Source: Aurantimonas aggregata
GTDB lineage: Bacteria; Pseudomonadota; Alphaproteobacteria; Rhizobiales; Rhizobiaceae
Direction of reading: 5' to 3'
Assembly (NCBI RefSeq): GCF_010500835.1
Contig: NZ_JAAAMJ010000010.1
Span: 62,001 to 126,000, forward strand
DNA: 64,000 bases
Position 1 is the stretch's first letter, and the number at the start of each line of letters is the position of its first letter. A program made the position numbers and the translations under genes. The notes beneath the pieces are model-generated. The model ran no database searches, was not told the DNA's origin, and saw nothing but the letters and a program-made list of their open reading frames with translations. Positions 41,062 through 52,940 of the stretch are shown here, piece after piece.

Positions 41062-43040
41062 TCGTCGAGATCGGCCATTACGCGCTCATCCTGGCGCTGT
41101 CGCTGTCGCTGCTGCAGTCGGTGCTGCCGGCGATCGGCGCGCGCACCGGCGATGCGCGGCTGATGGAGACCGGCCCGCTGACGGCGACCGCCTCCTTCGT
41201 GCTGCTCGCCATCTCGTTCTCGGCGCTGACCGCCGCCTACGTGATGTCCGACTTCTCGGTGCTCAACGTCTTCCAGAATTCGCACTCGCTGAAGCCGATG
41301 CTCTACAAGATCACCGGCGTCTGGGGGAACCACGAGGGCTCGATGCTCCTCTGGGTGCTGATCCTGGTGTTCTTCGGCGCGCTGGTGGCGCTGTTCGGCC
41401 GCGACCTGCCGGCCAGCCTGAAGGCCAATGTCCTCGCGGTGCAGGCCTGGATCACGACGGCCTTCCTGCTGTTCATCCTGATCACCTCCAACCCGTTCAC
41501 GCGGCTGGTGCCGGCGCCGATGGAGGGACAGGACCTCAATCCGATCCTCCAGGACATCGGCCTCGCGATCCATCCGCCGCTGCTCTATCTCGGCTATGTC
41601 GGCTTCTCGGTGGCGTTTTCCTTCGCCGTCGCCGCGCTGATCGACGGGCGTATCGACGCCGCCTGGGCCCGCTGGGTGCGGCCCTGGACGCTGGCGGCCT
41701 GGATCTTCCTGACGGCCGGCATCTCGATGGGCTCCTACTGGGCCTATTACGAGCTCGGCTGGGGCGGCTGGTGGTTCTGGGATCCGGTCGAGAACGCCTC
41801 GTTCATGCCGTGGCTGTCGGGCACCGCGCTGCTCCACTCGGCGCTGGTGATGGAAAAGCGCTCGGCGCTGAAGATCTGGACGATCCTGCTCGCCATCCTG
41901 ACCTTCTCGCTATCGCTGCTCGGCACGTTCCTGGTGCGCTCAGGCGTCCTCACTTCGGTCCACGCCTTCGCCGTCGATCCGGAACGCGGCGTGTTCATCC
42001 TGGGAATCCTCTGCATCTTCATCGGCGGCTCGCTGGCGCTCTTCGCCTTCCGCGCCGCGTCGCTGGAGTCCGGCGGTCTGTTCGCGCCGATCAGCCGCGA
42101 GGGCGCGCTGGTGCTGAACAACCTCTTCTTGACCACGGCTGCCGCGACAGTGCTGATCGGCACGCTCTATCCGCTGCTGCTCGAGGTCGTCACCGGCGAG
42201 AAGATTTCCGTCGGTGCGCCGTTCTTCGACCTGACCTTCGGCCCGCTGATGGTGCCGCTGCTGCTCGCCGTGCCGTTCGGGCCGCTGCTCGCCTGGAAGC
42301 GCGGCGACCTTCTGGCCGCGGCGCAGCGGCTCTATGTCGCCGTCGGCGCGGCGATGCTCGCCATCTTCGCGACCGTCGCGGCCAACTCCGGCGGCGAGAT
42401 CCTTGCCGCGCTCGGCTTCGGCCTGGCGGTCTGGCTGCTCGTCGGCAGCCTGGTCGATCTCGTCGGTCGGGCGAATTTCGGCAAGGTCGGCTTCCGTGTC
42501 GGCCTGTCGCGCCTGCGCGGCCTGCCGCGCTCGGCCTTCGGCACGGCGCTGGCGCATTTCGGTCTGGGCGTGACGGTGCTCGGCATCGTCGCCACCACGG
42601 CCTTCGAGACCGAGACGGTGACCACGATGGTGCCGGGCCAGAGCGTCGACGCTGGCGGCTATTCGGTGCAGTTCGACGGCATCGTGGCGCGGACCGGGCC
42701 GAACTACCAGGAGCAGGTCGGCACGTTCACGCTGCGGCGGGACGGGGTGGACGCGGGGTCGATGGAAAGCGCCAAGCGCTTCTACCCGGCGCGGCAGATG
42801 CCGACGACCGAGGCGGGGATCACCACGACCTGGTTCTCGCAGCTCTACATCTCGCTCGGCGATCCGGCTCCGGACGGCGGCACGGTCGTGCGGATCTGGT
42901 GGAAGCCGCTGATCACGCTGATCTGGATCGGCACGATTTTCATGGCCGTCGGCGGCATGGTCTCGCTCGCCGATCGCCGGCTGCGGGTCGGCGCGCCGGC
43001 CCGTGGCCGCGGCCGCAAGCTCGCGGAGGCGTCGGCCTGA
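41058..43040 (+). CDS. ccmF: CcmF, heme lyase core subunit
   Basis: A 660-residue polytopic membrane protein that joins heme from CcmE to apocytochrome c. The WWD heme-handling domain is [19 protein letters not shown] (about residue 234). Other landmarks are [40 protein letters not shown] and [12 protein letters not shown]-like [20 protein letters not shown], each with conserved His. The C-terminal periplasmic part precedes a last TM. It overlaps ccmE and ccmH (TGATG at 43038-43042). Confidence 0.95.
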   Translation: MIVEIGHYALILALSLSLLQSVLPAIGARTGDARLMETGPLTATASFVLLAISFSALTAAYVMSDFSVLNVFQNSHSLKPMLYKITGVWGNHEGSMLLWVLILVFFGALVALFGRDLPASLKANVLAVQAWITTAFLLFILITSNPFTRLVPAPMEGQDLNPILQDIGLAIHPPLLYLGYVGFSVAFSFAVAALIDGRIDAAWARWVRPWTLAAWIFLTAGISMGSYWAYYELGWGGWWFWDPVENASFMPWLSGTALLHSALVMEKRSALKIWTILLAILTFSLSLLGTFLVRSGVLTSVHAFAVDPERGVFILGILCIFIGGSLALFAFRAASLESGGLFAPISREGALVLNNLFLTTAAATVLIGTLYPLLLEVVTGEKISVGAPFFDLTFGPLMVPLLLAVPFGPLLAWKRGDLLAAAQRLYVAVGAAMLAIFATVAANSGGEILAALGFGLAVWLLVGSLVDLVGRANFGKVGFRVGLSRLRGLPRSAFGTALAHFGLGVTVLGIVATTAFETETVTTMVPGQSVDAGGYSVQFDGIVARTGPNYQEQVGTFTLRRDGVDAGSMESAKRFYPARQMPTTEAGITTTWFSQLYISLGDPAPDGGTVVRIWWKPLITLIWIGTIFMAVGGMVSLADRRLRVGAPARGRGRKLAEASA

Positions 43041-43525
43041 TGCCGCGCCTGCGCCGTCTCCTCGCTGCCGTCGCCCTGGCGTTGATGCTGCTGCCCGGCG
43101 CGCCGATGCCCGCCGCCTTCGCCGTCCAGCCCGACGAGGTGCTGGCCGACCCGGCGCTGGAATCGCGCGCCCGGGACCTGTCGGCTGGGCTCAGATGCCT
43201 CGTCTGCCAGAACCAGTCGATCGACGATTCCGATGCCGAGCTCGCCAAGGACCTGCGGGTACTGGTGCGCCAGCGGCTCGTTGCCGGCGACACCGATGCC
43301 GAGGTCATCGACTATCTCGTCTCGCGCTACGGCGCCTTCGTGCTGCTGAAGCCGCGCTTCGAGTGGGGTACCCTGGCACTGTGGGGCGCGCCCGTAGTCG
43401 TGCTCTTGGGCGGCATCGCCTTTGCCGTGTTCAGCGTCCGGCAGCGCCGGCGCGAGAGCGCCACGGCGGCGCTGTCGGCAGAGGAAGAGGCGGCGCTCGA
43501 CGAACTGGTCCGGCGGCCGAACTGA
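43040..43525 (+). CDS. ccmH: CcmH, cytochrome c biogenesis thioredoxin-like protein
   Basis: A 161-residue protein that reduces the apocytochrome CXXCH motif. Signal peptide at the N terminus, then the active site [20 protein letters not shown] (LRCxxC, Cys near 53 and 56), and a C-terminal TM ([20 protein letters not shown], about 115-135). [10 protein letters not shown] is the conserved segment before the TM. Complete and in-family length. Last gene of the ccm operon. Confidence 0.94.
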   Translation: MPRLRRLLAAVALALMLLPGAPMPAAFAVQPDEVLADPALESRARDLSAGLRCLVCQNQSIDDSDAELAKDLRVLVRQRLVAGDTDAEVIDYLVSRYGAFVLLKPRFEWGTLALWGAPVVVLLGGIAFAVFSVRQRRRESATAALSAEEEAALDELVRRPN

Positions 43526-43685
43526 CACGCGGCGCTGGCGTCGATCAGCTCCGCGAACCTTACGAACAATTCACCCGGCCGAAAAGCTCCGGTAATCCCG
43601 GCATCCCTATTTTCCCCGTCATCAGCCGCTATCCGCAATCCGAGCGGACCAGCCGCGGACGAATTCAACGGAAAAAGGGTCTCCG

Positions 43686-45212
43686 ATGCGAAACCAAGTC
43701 AACAGCAAGAAGACACGCCGGGGCATGCTGGCAGGCGTCCTCGCCGCCGGCGTTGCCGGGTCGGTCCTGGTCGGCGGGATGGTCAGCAACACCGCGCCGG
43801 TTCTTGCCGAGCCGGTGAAGGTCGAAGCGCCGGTCGAGAACTTCGGCTTTGCCGACGTCGTCGAGAAGGTCTCGCCGGCCGTCGTGTCGGTGCGCGTCAC
43901 CCAGGACATCGCCCCGGCCGCCGATCGCCGCAGCGAGATGACGACGCCGTTCGACAACCTGCCGGAAGATCACCCGCTGCGCCGCTTCTTCGACGTGCCG
44001 GGCGGGCCCGGCGGCCCTGGCGGGCCTGGCATCAACCCGCGTCGCGAGCCGCGCAACGCCATGGGCCAGGGCTCGGGCTTCTTCATCTCCGACGACGGCT
44101 ACGTGGTGACCAACAACCATGTCGTCGAGGGCGGCAGCAAGTACACGGTGGTCATGGATGACGGCACCGAGTTCGACGCTAAGCTGATCGGCACCGACCC
44201 CCGCACCGACCTCGCGCTGCTGAAGATCGACGATGCGGCCCGGACCTTCACCTATGTCGAGTTCGACAGCGACGACGCGGTGCGCGTCGGCGAATGGGTC
44301 GTTGCCGTCGGCAATCCCTTCGGCCTCGGCGGCTCCGTGACGGCCGGCATCGTCTCGGCGCGTGGCCGTGACATCGGCGCCGGCCCGTACGACGATTTCC
44401 TGCAGATCGATGCGGCGGTCAACCGCGGCAATTCCGGCGGCCCGGCCTTCAACCTCAACGGCGAGGTCATCGGCGTCAACACAGCGATCTTCTCGCCGTC
44501 GGGCGGCAATGTCGGCATCGCCTTCGCCATCCCGGCCTCGGTCGCCAAGGACGTCATCCAGTCGCTGCGCGAGAACGGTAATGTCGATCGTGGCTGGCTC
44601 GGCGTGCAGATCGGACCGGTGACCGACGACATCGCCGAGGCGGTCGGCCTTGCCGACGATCAGGGCGCCATCGTCACGCTTCCGGAGACCGAGACCCCGG
44701 CCTCCAAGGCCGGCATCCAGACCGGCGACGTCATCACCGCGGTGAATGGCGAAACCGTCGAGGGTCCGCGCGAATTGTCGCGCAAGGTCGCCGACTTCCG
44801 GCCGAACACCGAGGTCGACATCACGGTCTGGCGCGATGGCGAGGCGCAGGACATCGCGGTCACGCTCGGCAATCTCGCCAGCCTCGACGAGGCGGCCTCG
44901 GCCGAGAATTCGGGTGCGCCGCGGCCCTCGGTCGACCCGTCGTCGCTGTCGGGCTACGGCCTGACGCTGACGCCGTCGGAAGACGGCGCCGGCGTGGTGG
45001 TGACGGATGTCGACCCTGACTCGACCGCGGCCGACCGTGGCGTCCAGCCCGGCGACGTGATCATCGCGGTCAACGGCAAGCAGGTCACCAGCCAGAGCGA
45101 GGTTCGCGACGCGATTTCGGAAGCGTCGGAAGCCGGCCGCAAGGCGGCGCTGTTCCAGCTGCGCACCGGCGACCAGAACCGCTTCGTGGCGCTGCCGATC
45201 ACCGAGGGCTGA
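43686..45212 (+). CDS. degP: Do/DegP-type periplasmic serine protease
   Basis: A 508-residue protein with a Tat/Sec-like signal (RRGMLAGVLAAGVAGSVLVG). The trypsin-like domain has a complete triad: His145 in VVTNNHVVEGG, Asp175 in RTDLALLKID and Ser250 in NRGNSGGPAFN. A Gly-Pro-rich loop (PGGPGGPGGPG) lies before the first core strand. Two PDZ domains follow (about 285-380 and 420-500). It handles misfolded envelope proteins. The response regulator/kinase pair follows after two hairpins, which is the usual rhizobial order. Confidence 0.93.
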   Translation: MRNQVNSKKTRRGMLAGVLAAGVAGSVLVGGMVSNTAPVLAEPVKVEAPVENFGFADVVEKVSPAVVSVRVTQDIAPAADRRSEMTTPFDNLPEDHPLRRFFDVPGGPGGPGGPGINPRREPRNAMGQGSGFFISDDGYVVTNNHVVEGGSKYTVVMDDGTEFDAKLIGTDPRTDLALLKIDDAARTFTYVEFDSDDAVRVGEWVVAVGNPFGLGGSVTAGIVSARGRDIGAGPYDDFLQIDAAVNRGNSGGPAFNLNGEVIGVNTAIFSPSGGNVGIAFAIPASVAKDVIQSLRENGNVDRGWLGVQIGPVTDDIAEAVGLADDQGAIVTLPETETPASKAGIQTGDVITAVNGETVEGPRELSRKVADFRPNTEVDITVWRDGEAQDIAVTLGNLASLDEAASAENSGAPRPSVDPSSLSGYGLTLTPSEDGAGVVVTDVDPDSTAADRGVQPGDVIIAVNGKQVTSQSEVRDAISEASEAGRKAALFQLRTGDQNRFVALPITEG

Positions 45213-45222
45213 CAGCGAAAGG

Positions 45223-45314
45223 GGACGGGGCCTCTCGGGGCCTCGTCCGACCGGCGGGCGGCGGCGCCGGCGACCCGGAAACGGGACGCTTCGGCACCGC
45301 CGCCTTTTCTTTTG
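45223..45314 (+). terminator. Two hairpins after degP, the second an intrinsic terminator
   Basis: Hairpin 1: GGACGGGGCC/GGCCTCGTCC, a 10-bp stem (one G-T pair) at 45223-45248. Hairpin 2: GGCGGCGG (45257-45264) pairs with CCGCCGCC (45297-45304), encloses CCCGG-AAA-CGGG, and runs into TTTTCTTTT. Confidence 0.65.
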
Positions 45315-45343
45315 GGTTCAATCGACGACATAAGGAAGCGGAC

Positions 45344-46060
45344 ATGTCTTCTCCCGCAGCCGAGCGACCCTCTCCCGTTTCCATGCGCATTCTCATCATC
45401 GAAGACGACCGCGAGGCGGCGGCCTATCTCGTCAAGGCGCTGCGCGAGGCAGGCCATGTCGCCGAGCACGCGGCGAACGGCGAGGACGGCTTCCACATGG
45501 CCGACACCCGCAGCTACGACGTGCTCATCGTCGACCGGATGCTGCCGGAACGCGACGGGCTCTCGGTGGTCTCCGGACTGCGCGAGAAGGGCAACGGCAC
45601 GCCGGCGCTGATCCTCTCCGCGCTCGGCCAGGTCGACGACCGCGTCACCGGCCTGCGCGCCGGCGGCGACGACTATCTGCCCAAGCCTTTCGCCTTTTCC
45701 GAGCTGCTGGCCCGGATCGAGGTGCTCGGACGGCGCCGTGGCGGCAAGGATGTCGAGACGGTCTACCGGGTCGGCGACCTCGAACTCGACCGGCTTTCCC
45801 ACGAGGTGAAGCGGGCGGGGCGGACGATCATCCTGCAGCCGCGCGAGTTCCGCCTGCTCGAATATCTGATGAAGCACGCCAACCAGGTCGTGACGCGCAC
45901 GATGCTGCTGGAGAACGTCTGGGACTACCATTTCGACCCGCAGACCAACGTCATCGACGTGCATGTCTCGCGGCTGCGCTCGAAGATCGAGCGCGAGTTC
46001 GGCTCGGCGCTGCTCCACACGGTGCGCGGCTCGGGATACATCATGCGCGCCGGCGAATAG
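45344..46060 (+). CDS. OmpR-type response regulator (degP-linked)
   Basis: A 238-residue regulator. Receiver: DD acidic pair (IIEDDRE), phospho-acceptor Asp64 in VLIVDRMLPERDGLSVV, switch Ser/Thr and Lys (LILSALGQ, YLPKPFAFSE). The winged helix has LQPREFRLLEYLMKHANQVV and IDVHVSRLRSKIERE. AAGGAAGC lies before the ATG at 45344; ATG 45383 is an alternative. Its partner kinase follows 3 bp later. The pair is conserved between degP and glnE in rhizobia. Confidence 0.85.
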   Translation: MSSPAAERPSPVSMRILIIEDDREAAAYLVKALREAGHVAEHAANGEDGFHMADTRSYDVLIVDRMLPERDGLSVVSGLREKGNGTPALILSALGQVDDRVTGLRAGGDDYLPKPFAFSELLARIEVLGRRRGGKDVETVYRVGDLELDRLSHEVKRAGRTIILQPREFRLLEYLMKHANQVVTRTMLLENVWDYHFDPQTNVIDVHVSRLRSKIEREFGSALLHTVRGSGYIMRAGE

Positions 46061-46063
46061 GGC

Positions 46064-47467
46064 ATGGCGCGGCTGAAGGCCCTGATGCGGATGACGGCGG
46101 TCCGCCTGTCCGCCGTCTACCTGCTGCTCTTCGCCGTCTGCGCCGTGGTGCTGGTGTTCTACGTCACCGCCACGGCCTCGAACATCCTGAAGAGCCAGAG
46201 CCGCGCGGCGATCGCCGAGGAGATCAGCGAACTCGCGGTGATCTACGAGACGGCCGGCATCATCGGCCTGGTGCGCACGATCGACCGGCGGGCGCGCCAG
46301 CCGGGCGCCTCGCTCTACCTCGCCACCGACGCCACCGGCCGGATCATCGCCGGCAATGTCGAGAGCCTGCAGGCCGGCGTGCTCGACAAGGGCGGCTTCA
46401 CCGAGAACGTCTTCGGCTACGAGCGCTTCGCCGACAATGCCGAGGACCGCTACCACATCGCCGTCGCCGAGGTGGTCAGCCTGCCCAACGGCATGCGCAT
46501 CCTCGTCGGCCGCGACCAGACCGAGCAGGAGCGCTTCCGCCAGGTCGTCCGCTCGGCGCTAACGCTGGCGCTGGCGCTGATGGGCGCGGCGGCGCTTCTG
46601 GCCTGGGTGTTCGTCGGCCGACGGGCGCTGCAGCGGCTCGACCGGATGTCGGCGGCCAGCAACCGGATCCTTGCCGGCGATCTCACAGAGCGGCTGCCGG
46701 TGACCGGCGCAGGCGACGAGTTCGACCGCCTGTCGGAAAACCTCAACCGGCTCCTGGCGCGCGTCGCGCTGCTGCAGGAGGGGCTGCGGCAGGTTTCCGA
46801 CAACATCGCCCACGACCTCAAGACGCCGCTGACGCGGCTGCGCAACCGCGCCGAGGCGGCGCTGGGCGGCGGCGTGCCGCGCGAGGCGCTGGAAGGCATG
46901 ATCGGCGAGGCCGACCAGATGATCCGCACCTTCGACGCGCTCCTGATGATCTCTCGCGTCGAGGCGGGCTCGCACCCGGTGCTCAAGGACCGCATCGACA
47001 TCGCGACGATCGTCGCCGACGTCTGCGAACTCTACGAGCCGCTGGCCGAAGAGGTCGGCGCGCGGCTCATCGTCGATGCGCCGTCGCCGGTTCCGGCCCT
47101 CGTCAGCCGCGAGCTGATCGCCCAGGCGCTGTCCAACCTCATCGACAATTCGCTGAAATACGCCGTCGGCGAGGGACGGCCGACGACGGTGACGATCCGC
47201 CTTTCGGCGAGTGAGGGGAACTGCGTCCTGTCGGTCGCGGACGACGGCCCTGGCATTCCTGCAGACCAGCACGAGCGCGTGCTGGAGCGGTTCTACCGGC
47301 TCGACCAGAGCCGCACGATGCCGGGCTCGGGCCTCGGCCTGTCGCTGGTCCAGGCGATTGCCCGCGTCCATGACGGCGAGCTGGCGCTTGAGGATGCGGC
47401 GCCCGGCCTTAGAGTCGTGCTGGTGTTTCCCCTCGACGGAAGGACCGGCAGCGACGATGGCGGATGA
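46064..47467 (+). CDS. Sensor histidine kinase partner of the degP-linked regulator
   Basis: A 467-residue membrane kinase. TM1 about residues 16-35 (LSAVYLLLFAVCAVVLVFYV), a periplasmic sensor about 36-165, TM2 about 167-187 (LTLALALMGAAALLAWVFVG), a HAMP domain, HisKA with phospho-acceptor His250 in DNIAHDLKTPLTRLRNRAEA, and an ATPase with LSNLIDNSLKYAVGE and DDGPGIP, PGSGLGLSLVQAI. The DLKTPL box marks the envelope-stress type. It overlaps glnE by 11 bp. Confidence 0.87.
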   Translation: MARLKALMRMTAVRLSAVYLLLFAVCAVVLVFYVTATASNILKSQSRAAIAEEISELAVIYETAGIIGLVRTIDRRARQPGASLYLATDATGRIIAGNVESLQAGVLDKGGFTENVFGYERFADNAEDRYHIAVAEVVSLPNGMRILVGRDQTEQERFRQVVRSALTLALALMGAAALLAWVFVGRRALQRLDRMSAASNRILAGDLTERLPVTGAGDEFDRLSENLNRLLARVALLQEGLRQVSDNIAHDLKTPLTRLRNRAEAALGGGVPREALEGMIGEADQMIRTFDALLMISRVEAGSHPVLKDRIDIATIVADVCELYEPLAEEVGARLIVDAPSPVPALVSRELIAQALSNLIDNSLKYAVGEGRPTTVTIRLSASEGNCVLSVADDGPGIPADQHERVLERFYRLDQSRTMPGSGLGLSLVQAIARVHDGELALEDAAPGLRVVLVFPLDGRTGSDDGG

Positions 47468-50453
47468 CAGACCAGGCCTTTCGATCGGCGGAGATATCCG
47501 ACCGGTTCCGCTCGACCCGGCGAAGGCGGCGGCCTGGCTCGCCGACCTGCGCAAGGCCGCGGCCGCGAAGGAGCTGGCGCGGCTCGATGCCTTCCTCGCC
47601 GGAGGCGGCCCGGAGGTCGATGCGCTCGCGGCGATCCTCGACCTCTCCACCCATCTCAACGCCGAGATGCTGCAGCATCCCGAATGGCTGGAGACGCTGT
47701 TCGACCAGGACGCGCGGACCCGGATCGACGCGCTGATCGCCGAAGCCGCTCACCTCGACGGGGGCGATCTCGGCGAGACCGCCATGATGGGGGAACTGCG
47801 CCGCATCAAGCGCGAGACCTGCCTGCTGGTGGCGCTGCGCGATCTGTTCGGCGCGAGCACCGTGGCGGAAACCACGGCCGATCTGTCGGCGCTGGCGGAG
47901 GCGGCGATCGGGGCGGCGATGCGCTTCTGCCTCGCCGACGCGCATCGCGCCGGCAAGTTGAAGCTGCCGCATCCGGACCAGCCGGAGCGCGGCTGCAGCA
48001 TCTTCGTCCTCGGCATGGGCAAGCTCGGGGCGGGCGAGCTGAACTATTCCAGCGACGTCGACCTGATCGTGTTCTTCGACGCAGGCGCCGGCATCGCCGC
48101 CGATCCGGGCGAGGCGGTGGACATGTTCTCCCGGCTGGTGCGACGGCTGGTGCGGATGATCGGGGAGCGGACGGCGGGGGGCTACGTCTTCCGCACGGAC
48201 CTGCGCCTGCGCCCCGACCCCGGCGCCATGCCGCTGGCGATCTCCACGGACGCCGCGATGACCTATTACGAGGGAAGCGGGCGCAACTGGGAGCGCGCCG
48301 CGATGATCAAGGCCCGGCCGATCGCCGGGGATCGGGCGGCGGGCGAGGCCTTCCTGCAGGAGCTGACGCCCTTCGTCTGGCGGCGCTACCTCGACTTTGC
48401 CGCGATCGCCGACATCCAGGCGATGAAGTCGCGCATCGACGAGCACCGCGGTTTCGACGACATCGCGGTGGCGGGCCACAACGTCAAGCTCGGGCGCGGC
48501 GGCATTCGCGAGGTGGAGTTCTTCGTCCAGGCGCAGCAGCTGATCGCCGGCGGCCGCTCGCCGGCCCTGCGGCAGCGGCGCACCGACCGAGCGCTGGCGG
48601 CGCTGACCGCCGGTGGCTGGATCGCCGCCGACACCGAGCGTGAACTCTCCGACGACTACTGGTTCCTGCGCCGCATCGAGCACTGCATCCAGATGGTCGC
48701 CGACGCGCAGACCCACACGCTGCCGGACGATGCGGACGGGCTGGAGCGCATCGCACGCCTGGCCGGCTACGAGGACCGCGAAGCCTTCTCGACGGCGCTG
48801 CTGGAGCGCCTGCGCCGCGTTGACCGGCATTTCACCCGGCTGTTCAACGACGGGCGCGACAGGGACGCGGATGTGGTTCCGGAGGGCGGCTTCGAGCGCC
48901 TCCTCTCCACCGACGACGACCCGGAAAGCCTCGCCCGCCTCGCCGAGCTCGGCTATGCGCGCCCCGCCGACATTGCGCGGATCGTTCGCTCCTGGAATTA
49001 CGGCCGCTACCGTGCGACGCGCTCGGAAGCCGCGCGCGAGCGGTTGGCGAAGGTGATGCCGATGCTGCTGACGGCCTTCGCCGATGCGCGCGACCCCGAT
49101 GCCGCCATCGCCGCCTTCGACACGTTCCTGGCTGGGCTGCCCGCGGGCATCCAGTTCTTCTCGCTGATCGCCTCCAACCCGCGCATCCTCGACCTCCTGG
49201 CGCTGATCATCACCTCGTCGCCGATGCTGACCGAAACCATGGCCGCGCGACCGCATGTGTTCGATGCGCTGCTCGACCCGGCCTTCTTCGACGAGGTGCC
49301 CGATCGCGACCTGATGGCCGCGCGACTGGCGCCGTTCCTGGCCGATGCGCAGGGCTACGAGGACGTTTTGGCGCGGCTGCGGATCTTCGCCTCAGAGCAG
49401 CGCTTCCTGGTCGGCGCGCGCCTGCTCAGTGGCGTCGTCGATGTCGCGGAGGCGGGACCGGCCTTCTCCAACATTGCCGACGTGGTGCTCGACGCGACGC
49501 TGACAGCCGTTTCGGATGCGTTCGCCGAGCGCCACGGCCAGGTGCCCGGCGCCCGCGTCGCGCTGCTCGGCATGGGCCGGCTCGGCAGCCGCGAGCTCAC
49601 GGCGGGCTCCGACGTCGACCTCATCCTGCTCTTCGACCACGATCCGGCGGCGGAGGAATCCGACGGCGAGAAGCCGCTGCCGGTGAACGTCTACTTCGCC
49701 CGGCTGACGCAGCGGCTGATCGCGGCGCTGACCGCGCCGATGCGCGAAGGCGTGCTCTACGAGGTGGATTTCCGCCTCCGCCCATCCGGCAACATGGGCC
49801 CGCTGGCAACCCATATCGACCGGTTCCGGCGCTACCAGCAGGTCGAGGCCTGGTCCTGGGAGCGCATGGCGCTGACCCGCTCACGGCCCGTGGCCGGCGA
49901 TTCCGCGCTTCGCGATATGGTCACGACAACGATCACGGAGCTTTTGGCCGAGCCCCGCGATCCTGCCGCCGTGTCCCGCGACGTCGCGGCGATGCGGGCG
50001 CGGATCGAACGGGAGAAGCCGCCGAAGGGTCCGCTCGACCTCAAGCTGCGGCCCGGCGGGTTGATCGACCTCGAATTCCTGGCGCAATGGGCGCTGCTGA
50101 CCGGACGGGCGCCGCTCGATCTCGTCGGCCATCCGACGGCCGATGTTCTTGCCGCGGCGGATTTCGGCGATGCGGCCGCCTGCATCGAGGCGAACCTGCC
50201 GGGGACGATGCGCTGTCTCACCGCGGTGATCCAGGTGCTGCGGCTGGGGCCGGGCGGGGTCGGCGACGTGTCGGAGCTGCCGCCGGGCCTGCGCGAGCGC
50301 CTGGCACGGACCATCGGGGCGGAATCGCCCGAGGAGATCGAGCCGCAGCTCGAAGCCGACGCCATCGCCACGCGGCGGGCCTTCGAGACGCTGTTGCCGT
50401 TGGACGAAGAAGCCGCGGAGAGTCCGCCGGCCGGCGCGACGCGCCAGCGCTGA
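47457..50453 (+). CDS. glnE: GlnE, glutamine synthetase adenylyltransferase/deadenylase
   Basis: A 998-residue bifunctional enzyme tuning glutamine synthetase to nitrogen status. The N-terminal deadenylylase domain has VLGMGKLGAGELNYSSDVDL (about residues 184-203). The C-terminal adenylyltransferase domain has LLGMGRLGSRELTAGSDVDL (about 703-722). Each has the Gly-Ser plus Asp-x-Asp nucleotidyltransferase triad. GRGGIREVEFFVQ and LDLKLRPGGLIDLEFLAQ are also diagnostic. The start is ATG 47457, overlapping the kinase stop; the open frame further upstream is shadow. Confidence 0.95.
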   Translation: MADDRPGLSIGGDIRPVPLDPAKAAAWLADLRKAAAAKELARLDAFLAGGGPEVDALAAILDLSTHLNAEMLQHPEWLETLFDQDARTRIDALIAEAAHLDGGDLGETAMMGELRRIKRETCLLVALRDLFGASTVAETTADLSALAEAAIGAAMRFCLADAHRAGKLKLPHPDQPERGCSIFVLGMGKLGAGELNYSSDVDLIVFFDAGAGIAADPGEAVDMFSRLVRRLVRMIGERTAGGYVFRTDLRLRPDPGAMPLAISTDAAMTYYEGSGRNWERAAMIKARPIAGDRAAGEAFLQELTPFVWRRYLDFAAIADIQAMKSRIDEHRGFDDIAVAGHNVKLGRGGIREVEFFVQAQQLIAGGRSPALRQRRTDRALAALTAGGWIAADTERELSDDYWFLRRIEHCIQMVADAQTHTLPDDADGLERIARLAGYEDREAFSTALLERLRRVDRHFTRLFNDGRDRDADVVPEGGFERLLSTDDDPESLARLAELGYARPADIARIVRSWNYGRYRATRSEAARERLAKVMPMLLTAFADARDPDAAIAAFDTFLAGLPAGIQFFSLIASNPRILDLLALIITSSPMLTETMAARPHVFDALLDPAFFDEVPDRDLMAARLAPFLADAQGYEDVLARLRIFASEQRFLVGARLLSGVVDVAEAGPAFSNIADVVLDATLTAVSDAFAERHGQVPGARVALLGMGRLGSRELTAGSDVDLILLFDHDPAAEESDGEKPLPVNVYFARLTQRLIAALTAPMREGVLYEVDFRLRPSGNMGPLATHIDRFRRYQQVEAWSWERMALTRSRPVAGDSALRDMVTTTITELLAEPRDPAAVSRDVAAMRARIEREKPPKGPLDLKLRPGGLIDLEFLAQWALLTGRAPLDLVGHPTADVLAAADFGDAAACIEANLPGTMRCLTAVIQVLRLGPGGVGDVSELPPGLRERLARTIGAESPEEIEPQLEADAIATRRAFETLLPLDEEAAESPPAGATRQR

Positions 50454-50459
50454 GGCTGG

Positions 50460-52808
<2,349 letters not shown>

Positions 52809-52940
52809 GTCTCACCCCTCGTGGCCGCATTCTCTGATCCGGGACGCCGCACATCCCGAATCACTTCCAATTGAGCAGACCCGAATCACCTTGTCCAGAG
52901 TCAGAATGAGGAGGAATTAAGAAATCAATGAGACCGTCGC

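Noticed and set aside
43970-44035. Gly-Pro repeat in degP as a tandem DNA repeat of interest
   Set aside because: It encodes an ordinary flexible loop found in many Do-family proteases.
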